From an archaeon (GTDB lineage: Archaea > Nanobdellota > Nanobdellia > Woesearchaeales > UBA11576), in assembly GCA_020052935.1 (NCBI GenBank), contig JAGVOD010000037.1, positions 1-39,080 on the forward strand: a DNA stretch of 39,080 nucleotides, given 5' to 3'. Both the position numbers and the translations under genes were made by a program. The stretch's first letter is position 1; each line of letters begins with the position of its first letter. Shown here piece after piece: positions 16,148 through 23,868 of the stretch. The notes below the pieces were generated by a model. That model searched no databases. It was not told the origin of the DNA and worked only from the letters and a program-made list of their open reading frames with translations.

Positions 16148-17410
16148 TCATCCGACACTCAAGCTCTGGTAAATGGAATTCTCTGCTACACCCCTCTCCA
16201 ACAGTTCTATGCGGGAGTAGGTAGACTCGTCAGCGCTTTCACGTACCTGTTCCCCCCTCTCGCAGTAATACAGGTTTCTGTGCAACGGAGGGAGTAGGGT
16301 CATCTCCTGAAATGTCGCTGCACCTAAAGCATCACTTATCAGTTGGGCGTTGTCGAGTATGTGCATCCTGTCATCCCTGTGGACCGCAAGCGTTTCTGCA
16401 CGGCGACGATAATCATCAACGAGACCGCGCGGATCTCTTCTCAACACATCATATGAATCTGGGAAGAACCTGCTGGTGTGGTGCATGACTGTGCTTATGA
16501 TGTTCTTTGATATGTTCGACAATCCGCCTTTGCCTTGTGATTCCTGGACGACCTCTCCAAGATTGACATCATATGCTGTTGCCGCCGGGTCGAATGCTCT
16601 TACGAACTGCATCAGGTATGAGATGTCGATTCCATAATGCACTGGTACGAGCAGAGAATGCCATGCAGACCTATAAGCTCCGCAACCGCCTGACAACGGG
16701 CCGTTGAATGCAGATATGGTCGGGAAGAAGCCGAGGTCCTCATCCAGCAAGCCTGTCAGAGGTTTGGCTAATGTCCTTGTCACTGCGCTCTTTGTCAGGA
16801 GCGTGCAATCATCGATGTTTCTGCCCTGCTGTCTGCATGCCTCAACGACCGTGTCATAAGTGTCCTCTATCTCGAATGTTGCCTTAGAGAGGACCGTATG
16901 CCTGTTCTCGAAAGGCCCTGCGAGACCATACACGAAACGCGGATCGATATTGTCGAAGTCTGTGTCAAGGAAAAGAAGTATGTCTCCAGTAGCGACAGCC
17001 ATTCCCATATACATCGCAGTCCCCTTTCCTGGAGGTACGCCTCTCTTAGGCTTATGCCCGTTGAATATCCCTGCGATGCCAGGATCAAAGACGCTGACTG
17101 CTTTGACAGGCAGGGTGCCGCCGTTGTCTATCGCATCAACCATCCTGCTCCTGAACGGCTCGGTGCTCATCGCAGACTCCAGCGCGGCATCGATTGTGCG
17201 GAAGTCATCCGAATTGTCAGCCACGACTATTTCGTCGATACACCCATTTTCCATCAGCTCCGCGAATGCAGGGAAATACCCACCTATTGTCCTATGCTCA
17301 TCTCTGGCAGGAAGTATGAGTGATATCTTCTTGCCATGTTTTTTTAGCGGTCTGTCTAGGAGTGATGAAAAGTCATTGTAATTCTTGTGTTTTACCAGCA
17401 TTTTCTTCAA
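16148..17410 (-). CDS. GT-A glycosyltransferase, glucosyl-3-phosphoglycerate synthase-like
   Basis: 420 residues. ISLILPARDEHRTIGGYFPA (about 29-48) is the start of a nucleotide-sugar binding fold, PPGKGTAMYMGMAVATGD leads to the metal-binding DTD at 149-151 in FLDTDFDN, and GPLSGGCGAYRSAW and HYGIDISYLMQF resemble the acceptor region of GT81 enzymes such as GpgS. A C-terminal helical tail follows. The exact acceptor is uncertain: a compatible-solute function (glucosylglycerate or mannosylglycerate) or envelope glycan synthesis would both fit. It is convergent with the Gfo/Idh gene, 25 bases apart. Confidence 0.72.
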   Translation of the reverse strand: MKKMLVKHKNYNDFSSLLDRPLKKHGKKISLILPARDEHRTIGGYFPAFAELMENGCIDEIVVADNSDDFRTIDAALESAMSTEPFRSRMVDAIDNGGTLPVKAVSVFDPGIAGIFNGHKPKRGVPPGKGTAMYMGMAVATGDILLFLDTDFDNIDPRFVYGLAGPFENRHTVLSKATFEIEDTYDTVVEACRQQGRNIDDCTLLTKSAVTRTLAKPLTGLLDEDLGFFPTISAFNGPLSGGCGAYRSAWHSLLVPVHYGIDISYLMQFVRAFDPAATAYDVNLGEVVQESQGKGGLSNISKNIISTVMHHTSRFFPDSYDVLRRDPRGLVDDYRRRAETLAVHRDDRMHILDNAQLISDALGAATFQEMTLLPPLHRNLYYCERGEQVRESADESTYSRIELLERGVAENSIYQSLSVG

Positions 17411-17632
17411 ATTGGCTTTTTAACAACAAGCAGGTCTAAAGGAGACTTAAAATTAACTTTCAAAAGAAAAATAAGCACCATTTATGACCATTTTGCCTCA
17501 AAAGCATTTTTCTCTCTTTTTTATCTAAATATTAGTATGCAAAACATCTTTTTTAAACTTTTCCATTATCCACCCTTCCCAGAAACAGCCAAATTGGCGT
17601 TTTTGTCCCTATAAAATGACACGGAGGCAGGA

Positions 17633-17764
17633 ATGAGCTCGCAATTTCACGTCGACAAGACACTACCAGAATGGTCTTTGTTGGGTTTTCAGTTAGAGTC
17701 CAGGATGAGATCGCAACACATGTCCCGTAGGATCAAGAAGGATAAAAGATTTAAGCGGGCGTAA
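17633..17764 (+). CDS. small basic hypothetical protein (43 aa)
   Basis: 43 residues starting after a good ribosome-binding site (GGAGG, about 17623-17627) and a TATA-like CTATAAAAT at about 17609-17617. The C-terminus is strongly basic (SRRIKKDKRFKRA). It ends 14 bases before the PIG-L gene and may be co-transcribed with it. I do not recognise it; the signals for transcription and translation are the main support. Confidence 0.5.
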   Translation: MSSQFHVDKTLPEWSLLGFQLESRMRSQHMSRRIKKDKRFKRA

Positions 17765-17778
17765 GATAATATTTTTAC

Positions 17779-18444
17779 ATGAACGTACTTATATTTTCAC
17801 CCCACCCTGACGATGATGTAATCGGCTGCGGTGGCAGCATCGCCAAGCAGGTAAAGCAAGGTCACAGGGTTTCAGTAGTTTACATGACATCGGGAGAATC
17901 TGGCAGCATTACAATACCGAAACCAGAACTCGCGAATATCAGAGAGCAAGAGGCATCAGAAGCCGCAGCAGTCCTTGGTGTTAGCGAAACGACTTTCTTC
18001 AGGCTGCCTGACGGGTATATGGAATGTGGAAAAGAAAACATCATTAGGACAACCAGTCTTATCAGGTTCATACGATCCAGCATAGTATACCTCCCCCATG
18101 CAGCAGATGCTCATCGCGACCATCGGGCAACATACGAGATAGTGACAGAAGCTGTCACGCGCGCCCAAGGCCCTTGGTTTCAGGAATGCGGGTCAGAACC
18201 CTGGTCCATAGATGTACTGTTAGGATACGAAGTCTGGACACCTCTCCAACATGTTTCATATGCTGAAGACATAACTGATTTCATGGACTTGAAGATTACT
18301 GCGTTGGGAAAGCACGCGGTGCAGCTTAAAGATATCAAGTATGACGAAGCAGTCAGGGGCCTCAACAGATACAGAGGCGTGCTCACAGGCAGAGGCGATT
18401 ACTGTGAATGCTTCCAGGTGCTGAAAGCCAGCAGGATAATCTAG
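17779..18444 (+). CDS. PIG-L/LmbE family deacetylase
   Basis: 221 residues. The zinc-binding motif HPDDDVIGCGGS begins at H9, with the catalytic Asp right after it, and the second part PHAADAHRDHRATYE supplies H112 and H115. PIG-L enzymes remove acetyl groups from N-acetylglucosamine-linked substrates. The neighbouring sugar genes suggest a role in surface glycan or small-molecule glycoside metabolism, which is inference. The length is typical. Confidence 0.88.
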   Translation: MNVLIFSPHPDDDVIGCGGSIAKQVKQGHRVSVVYMTSGESGSITIPKPELANIREQEASEAAAVLGVSETTFFRLPDGYMECGKENIIRTTSLIRFIRSSIVYLPHAADAHRDHRATYEIVTEAVTRAQGPWFQECGSEPWSIDVLLGYEVWTPLQHVSYAEDITDFMDLKITALGKHAVQLKDIKYDEAVRGLNRYRGVLTGRGDYCECFQVLKASRII

Positions 18445-18515
18445 ACAAGTCTTCTTTTGTTTCCCGTCAGTCTCCAATCACAAAGTATATAACGATGCCT
18501 TCTTTTTTTTAGTGC

Positions 18516-19184
18516 ATGGAAACTCTCGATTCCATCAAGACCAGCATTCCAGAAAAGCTATACTCAGTCCTCCAGGCAGAGGGCATTGACAAGCTGCGTC
18601 CTGCGCAGACAAAGGCATTGAAAGCAGGCCTGCTGGATGGCAAGTCCCTTCTTGTCTGCACTCCGACAGCATCTGGCAAGACCCTTGTCGCAGAGCTGGC
18701 TTTCATGAACGCGATATTGAACAGGAAAGGCAAGGCCATCTACATCGTCCCTCTGAAGGCATTGGCTACAGAGAAGTACAAGGATTTCAGCAGGAGATAT
18801 GGTAAGCTGATGAACAGTGGCATGTCTATCGGTGATTTTGACTCTTCTGATCCTTACCTGCACACATTCGACCTGATAATAACGACTTCTGAGAAGCTTG
18901 ATTCGCTGATACGCCATCATGCTCCGTGGCTGCGTGATATCGCTGTGGTAATAATTGACGAGGTGCATCTCCTGAATGATCCTGGCCGCGGGCCGACTCT
19001 TGAGATACTCATCACGATGCTGAAGCAGCTGGTCAAGGATGCGCAGCTCATCGCGTTGAGCGCGACGATTGGCAATGAGAAGGAATTGGCAGGCTGGCTG
19101 GATGCGAAGCTGGTAGATGACAAATGGCGTCCTGTTGAGCTGCATAAAGGCATCTATTACGAAGGCAAGATAGAATTTAAGTGA
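18516..19184 (+). CDS. Hel308/Ski2-like helicase, RecA1 domain only (truncated or split)
   Basis: 222 residues. Present are the Q-motif-like LRPAQTKAL (27-35), Walker A TPTASGKT (49-56), IVPLKALATEKY, the DEVH box (148-151) and SAT (182-184). The sequence then reaches VELHKGIYYEGKIEF, which in Hel308 is the end of the first motor domain, and stops. The second RecA domain, the winged helix and the ratchet domain (another 400-500 residues) are missing. Repeat element A1 begins 11 bases after the stop. Alone it could bind ATP but should not translocate. It may be a split gene with its partner elsewhere, or a remnant. Confidence 0.8.
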   Translation: METLDSIKTSIPEKLYSVLQAEGIDKLRPAQTKALKAGLLDGKSLLVCTPTASGKTLVAELAFMNAILNRKGKAIYIVPLKALATEKYKDFSRRYGKLMNSGMSIGDFDSSDPYLHTFDLIITTSEKLDSLIRHHAPWLRDIAVVIIDEVHLLNDPGRGPTLEILITMLKQLVKDAQLIALSATIGNEKELAGWLDAKLVDDKWRPVELHKGIYYEGKIEFK

Positions 19185-19194
19185 TTATGAATAT

Positions 19195-19324
19195 GGCAGT
19201 GCCACCGCCAGTTTGCGGAGCGTTTCTTAAGTGAAATTATAAGCATTGACCAGGGGACGCCCCCTACGGGGATGGTCAATATCTACATAAAGAATGAAGA
19301 AGCGTAGCCTGGCGTGGCACTGCC
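19195..19324 (+). repeat. nested inverted-repeat element A1
   Basis: The arms GGCAGTGCCACCGCC (19195-19209) and GGCGTGGCACTGCC (19311-19324) pair. The inner stem TGACC/GGTCA encloses AGGGGACGCCCCCTACGGGG. The boundary motifs CAGTTTGCGGAGCG and AGCGTAGCCTGGCG are those of the family. No side hairpin is present. It abuts the end of the truncated helicase and lies between two convergent genes. Confidence 0.82.
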
Positions 19325-19361
19325 AGTTTTGCAAGTCTCACGCGCGGCGCTGCTAGAAGTG

Positions 19362-22300
19362 TTACGCAGCGTATCTCATCTCAGGCGCGTATTTCTGCTC
19401 TGGCTCATCCATCTCTGCAAGTATGTCGTCCCAGCCCGCATCGATATCGTCCAGCTTGGACCTAGCAGGTATTGCCGCGACAACAGGCTCTGGCCTGTCC
19501 ATCTCTGCAAGTATGTCATCCCAACCAGCATCAATCTCACGCCACTTGTTCTTTACAGGCGCTGATGTTGCTTCAGGTTGTGGCTCGTTGAGCATTATGT
19601 GCTTGGTGACTGTGACAGGCTGCGGGTTATATGCTTCATCTCCTACTATGATGTTTCTTATGCGTATGACTGGCGGCTCTGCAGGCGCGGCTGTCGGCGT
19701 GTATCCCGGTATTATCTCTGCGAGTGCCTGTTCTACCGGCGACATTGTCGGCGCTTCTTCCATCATGGTGTCGAGCTTTCCAAAGGTCTTCACGTATTCG
19801 AAATTGTCTCTTGTGACATTCAATCCGCGCAGCCTTGCGATCCTCTGTATGTCCTCGAACTCATATCCCTGCTCGTTCAGGTCGTGGACAAGTTTGTAAG
19901 CGTCATCGCCAGGCACAGTATGCCTCTCTGGCGCAGGTTCGAAATATAGATTATCGATAGGCAGTTGGTCAAGCACTATCTTCCCATCAGCTGATTTGCT
20001 TTCATCAAATACCTGTTTCGCGACCTCAAGAGTCAGTCCTTCAATTCCGTAGGCCTTTGCAGCCTCTTGGAACTCTTCTGGCGATACATCCTGTCCATAG
20101 AATCTTGTGTAAAGGTCCCTGATTGTGTCTTTGTCCATGCCATTATAGCACTCAGCGCTCCATTGTATGTCTACTCTCGCTTCTTGAGGCTGCTGCTGTG
20201 CAGACGGTCTCGGCAGCACGACAAGTGCAGTTTCATCTTCCTGTGCAGTTCGCTGTTCAAAGTATGATTCTTTAGCCAGCTCGAGCGTGAGGCCTTCGAC
20301 TCCGAATTGTGCTGCCTGGCCGAGGACCTGCTGCCATGTTATGTCCTTGCCGAATGTATGCCTCGCATAGAGTTCGCTTATGGCTGTCCTTTGTATGTCA
20401 TTATAATGTGGCAGAAGCTCAGGAGAAGTATTTCCGCTGTCATTTCCATCATTTGATATTGTCTCCTGCTCGTCTGTCCGTGCCTGAAGGTCAGGAGTTT
20501 CTGGAGATGTATTTCCGCTATTGTTTCCAGCAGTGGAATGTGCCGCATTATAAGCATCCACTTCTGACTGCAGGTCTGGTGATAGTATTACTTTAGCGAG
20601 ATGTTGTGTTGGTGCACTTTGCGCGGTTTGTCCGTCTTCTGCAGGCGTCTCTGCTGCGCTGACCCTTTCAGGCTGCTCTGGATTGTAGTCTCTTGCGCAT
20701 TCAGGCACTACTGCAGGGTTGACCTTTGCAGGATCTATGTCGTCGGGTGTGAATTCGTCTCCTCTTACATTGTCCCCGCTTCTTGCGCCTGTGAAGTCCC
20801 ACAGGTTGTGGCCGGTCATATCCTTGGTCCAGCTGTTTGCGTCTGACCAGTTGCCGTCATAGGCATGCTGCACATTGCTTCCTTCCCTGTATGCTGTGTT
20901 GATGACTCCTTGGTGCGAGGCAGGGTCCTTGCCGTCTGCAGAAAGGTTGTAATCAGGATTGTTTGACCTTGGATTTCCGCTGTTTATGGCAGCCTTGATG
21001 TGGTCGTATGCTGCCCACCTGCATCTGTCTTCCCAGTTCTGCGGCAGCGGCACTGGATGTATTGACGGCTGCTCTGGCTGATTTGGCTGTGGTGATGTCT
21101 GCGTCTGGTCGGGATTCTCGTCTGGATTAGGCTCTGGCGACGGTCCTACTGGAGGCGTCGGCAACGCAGGTGTATGCGCGTCCTTGCTGTCTGGTCCTAG
21201 AGAAGGTTGCTCGACAATGTCATCGAGCTCCTGCGTATGCGAATCATATGCTGCGTCATGCGCCTCTTCGACCATGGCGACTTGCGCGTCTCTCTGCGTA
21301 TCTTGCTTTGATTCTTCGCTTGGTTTTGATAAGAGATAGTATAATCCTATTGCGCCGCCTAATATGGCAAGTCCCGCAACTACGCCGACAGCAATCTTTT
21401 TTCCTGCCCCACTTCTCTGCGTTGTCTGGACATATTCCTCTGCTTTCTGCCTCTGTCTCTCGACCGACCGGGCAAAGTCTTCCATCTTCTCTGCATCAGT
21501 CGGGAACCAGGCCCTTCTAAATGAATACAATGCTCCTCTCTTAGGAGCCTCTTGTTCTGCTTCAGAAGCTTTTTCCTCAGAAGCTGAGTAAGCGGTGGCT
21601 GTAGAAGGTGATGGTGCAGCGTCAGGTGCAGCTGCAAGGCTAGGTACATAATCAGGTGCAGGAGGAGGTACTGACTTTCTCGCGTGGGCTATCTCTGCTG
21701 CCCTGAAGTCTTCGCCATCTATTGGTTTGGTCGCGACAGGCGGTACTGGAGGTCTTGCGGCTTTTCCTACGACATCTTCTAGTCTCGGCCTTGGCTTTGC
21801 AGGAGGAAGTGCTTTTTCAGGCTCATGATATTCTGTTGTCGCTTCGGGAAAAGAATCATCGCCATCGAACATGCCTGGTAGTGGTTCCTCTCGCGCAGGT
21901 AGAGGAGCAGGTATTGCGACAGTAGCTGCAGGCGGTGGCGGCAATGCCGTAGGTGCGAATGGCAGCTGTGCTGTCGGTATCCTTGCTCTCGCTTTAGTAG
22001 TATCATATATTGCAGTCTTCTCTTCTGCAGGTGCAAGAGTTGCTGTGGCAGGCATATTTGCTACGAGTGCTGCGAGGTGCTCTTGACCTAACATCTTCCT
22101 GTCCGGCTCGTCGCCTTTCCTTGCAGGCGGTGTTGTCATTATCGGCGGGATTACCATAGGTGGGAGCTGCAATGTCCTCTTCGGAGCAGGTGCTGGCTCT
22201 GCAGGATTCACCGCTGCTTCTGCAGCAGCCTGTTCTTTCCTCTCGTGCGCTGCTACGACTTCAGATATGTCTGTGACTGTGGTCGGCCTGTCTCCGGTTG

Positions 22301-22952
22301 AGATGTCGCTAGGCACAACGACCTCAGCAGTATCTGGTTCGTCGTCACCAAATTCTGGAAGTGTCGGCGTTACTGGTGCAGGAGGAGGGAAAACCGGAGA
22401 AGGAAGTGGTATTGTCGCTTTTGGCCCTATTATTGGAGCAGGAGCGTACGCAGCAGCATAAGGCGCAACTGCTCTGTGTTCTGTTGTTACTGCTTCTGCC
22501 CTTGCAACCTCTTCTTCAGGAGACCTTAGTACTGTGCCGCCTTTTGCGACCGTCTCTGCTTCGATCCTTGCTCTTTCTGCAGGGTCTTTTACAAGGCGAG
22601 GTACGAATGTGAGCGGGTTTGTCTTGTCAGGTGAAGGTGCAGTCGTAGAAGGTCTGAGTCTTTCCAGGTCTATCCCTGCCATGGAATCTTGTCTGCCCCA
22701 TGCAGGCTGTCCCTCTTCTGTCGTAGACATCAGTGATTCGAGTATAGAACTTGCTGAACCTGCAGGCGGAGGATCTGATGGATGTCCAGTTTTAGGCGCC
22801 TCGGGTGCAGCTTCAGGTGCTGGCTCAGGCAGTTCCTGTGTAGTTTCATCCTCTATAGGACCAGTAGAATCAGTTGATTGAGCTGGCTCTTGCAAGCCTT
22901 TTCTTGCAGCGCCTTTCCTGTTTCCTTTCCTTCGTCTTCCCAAACTCCCCAC
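19362..22952 (-). CDS. giant Pro/Ala/Glu-rich single-pass membrane protein
   Basis: 1196 residues with a GTG start (GGTGGGGAG region) behind a TATA-like TTTATATA about 130 bases upstream. Residues 1-510 are low-complexity Pro/Ala/Glu with a basic start; residues 519-541 form one hydrophobic segment (KKIAVGVVAGLAILGGAIGL and onward); the rest is a long charged, Gln/Asp-rich region. Three internal repeats are visible: paired DAGWDDILAEMD units near the C-terminus, two copies of a 60-residue helical unit containing GVEGLTLELAK and GIEGLTLEVAK, and two NSGNTSPE-type segments. There is no signal peptide at the N-terminus, so half may be cytosolic. The function is unknown; surface or tether roles are possible. 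Confidence 0.8.
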   Translation of the reverse strand: MGSLGRRRKGNRKGAARKGLQEPAQSTDSTGPIEDETTQELPEPAPEAAPEAPKTGHPSDPPPAGSASSILESLMSTTEEGQPAWGRQDSMAGIDLERLRPSTTAPSPDKTNPLTFVPRLVKDPAERARIEAETVAKGGTVLRSPEEEVARAEAVTTEHRAVAPYAAAYAPAPIIGPKATIPLPSPVFPPPAPVTPTLPEFGDDEPDTAEVVVPSDISTGDRPTTVTDISEVVAAHERKEQAAAEAAVNPAEPAPAPKRTLQLPPMVIPPIMTTPPARKGDEPDRKMLGQEHLAALVANMPATATLAPAEEKTAIYDTTKARARIPTAQLPFAPTALPPPPAATVAIPAPLPAREEPLPGMFDGDDSFPEATTEYHEPEKALPPAKPRPRLEDVVGKAARPPVPPVATKPIDGEDFRAAEIAHARKSVPPPAPDYVPSLAAAPDAAPSPSTATAYSASEEKASEAEQEAPKRGALYSFRRAWFPTDAEKMEDFARSVERQRQKAEEYVQTTQRSGAGKKIAVGVVAGLAILGGAIGLYYLLSKPSEESKQDTQRDAQVAMVEEAHDAAYDSHTQELDDIVEQPSLGPDSKDAHTPALPTPPVGPSPEPNPDENPDQTQTSPQPNQPEQPSIHPVPLPQNWEDRCRWAAYDHIKAAINSGNPRSNNPDYNLSADGKDPASHQGVINTAYREGSNVQHAYDGNWSDANSWTKDMTGHNLWDFTGARSGDNVRGDEFTPDDIDPAKVNPAVVPECARDYNPEQPERVSAAETPAEDGQTAQSAPTQHLAKVILSPDLQSEVDAYNAAHSTAGNNSGNTSPETPDLQARTDEQETISNDGNDSGNTSPELLPHYNDIQRTAISELYARHTFGKDITWQQVLGQAAQFGVEGLTLELAKESYFEQRTAQEDETALVVLPRPSAQQQPQEARVDIQWSAECYNGMDKDTIRDLYTRFYGQDVSPEEFQEAAKAYGIEGLTLEVAKQVFDESKSADGKIVLDQLPIDNLYFEPAPERHTVPGDDAYKLVHDLNEQGYEFEDIQRIARLRGLNVTRDNFEYVKTFGKLDTMMEEAPTMSPVEQALAEIIPGYTPTAAPAEPPVIRIRNIIVGDEAYNPQPVTVTKHIMLNEPQPEATSAPVKNKWREIDAGWDDILAEMDRPEPVVAAIPARSKLDDIDAGWDDILAEMDEPEQKYAPEMRYAA

Positions 22953-23202
22953 CCAGATATTGAATCGCGCATAGTATGCGCCGAAGCATCATACCCGCCA
23001 GCAGCATGACTAATTGTTAGAATATGCTGAAGGCAACTCCCTTTTTATCCCCCAAGAATATCTAGGCAGAGCGAATTAGTATATAAATCTTTTGTATTTT
23101 AATCACTTTAAAGTGAATACTATTTTCGGGCTCCACAGGCCTTATTCGCGGGTTTTAGCGGATTATGGACAGAATAAGAAGAAAAAAAAAAGAAAAAAAG
23201 GC

Positions 23203-23562
23203 TTATATGTTGAACTTGTCACCGAACTGCCCGATGAAGGGTATCGGCTTCTCTGTTCCGGACAGCGCGTTTATCCATCCGATTATCCAGAGGATCATGA
23301 GCGCAATCCATGCGACAATCATTATCAGCCATCCGATGAACGGTATGAACATCAGTATCCATGCCGCTATCCAGAGCACTACCCAGGCTATCGTCAATAC
23401 AAGCCCTTGTTTGGCGTAATACATGGCGTATTTGTTGTCTTTCTTTGCCAGAAGCACTATAACAAATCCTATTATTCCCAAGAATACTCCGAGGAAGGCG
23501 AATGCTTTTCCCTCATCGACATCCTTTGAGCTCGGCTTTGCTGCCGCTTTTTTTGCTGCCAT
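23203..23562 (-). CDS. DUF4870-like small membrane protein
   Basis: 119 residues. A Lys/Ala-rich start is followed by about three membrane segments: AFLGVFLGIIGFVIVLL, TIAWVVLWIAAWILMFI and IMIVAWIALMILWIIGW. The motif DNKYAMYYAKQGLVL between the first two is typical of DUF4870/Tic20-like proteins. A strong ribosome-binding site AGGAGGT lies about 10 bases before the ATG. The function of the family is not established. It stands alone between the giant membrane protein and repeat A2. Confidence 0.75.
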   Translation of the reverse strand: MAAKKAAAKPSSKDVDEGKAFAFLGVFLGIIGFVIVLLAKKDNKYAMYYAKQGLVLTIAWVVLWIAAWILMFIPFIGWLIMIVAWIALMILWIIGWINALSGTEKPIPFIGQFGDKFNI

Positions 23563-23633
23563 TTATATGACCTCCTTTAAGGTTTGATTATCCACCATAA
23601 CAGAGCTGCCTTTTTAAACATTTTGGTGTTATG

Positions 23634-23796
23634 GCGTTATTGAAAAGCATGGTGCCGCCTTTTTGCGAAGCGACCCAATACACCATAGTCACGCTTGACA
23701 GGGGGATGACCCCTACGGGGATGTCAAGCTGCAGTAAAAGAAGCGACAAGCGGAGCATGGCGGCACCCATGCGGAGCATGAGCTTTTCAATAACGC
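23634..23796 (+). repeat. nested inverted-repeat element A2
   Basis: The outer arms GCGTTATTGAAAAG (23634-23647) and CTTTTCAATAACGC (23783-23796) are perfect. The inner helix is GGTGCCGCC/GGCGGCACC, the side hairpin CATGC-GGA-GCATG, and the inner stem TTGACA/TGTCAA around GGGGG...CCCCTACGGGG. It lies in the 306-base gap between DUF4870 and FtsY, both on the minus strand. The rest of that gap holds extra GTTATTAAAGC repeats and a pyrimidine-rich stretch, with nothing else recognisable. Confidence 0.85.
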
Positions 23797-23868
23797 AAGT
23801 GTTATTAAAGCCCGCGTTATTAAAGCAACGAGGCTATTAGGCCATTTCTCTGCCTTTTAGAAATCAGT

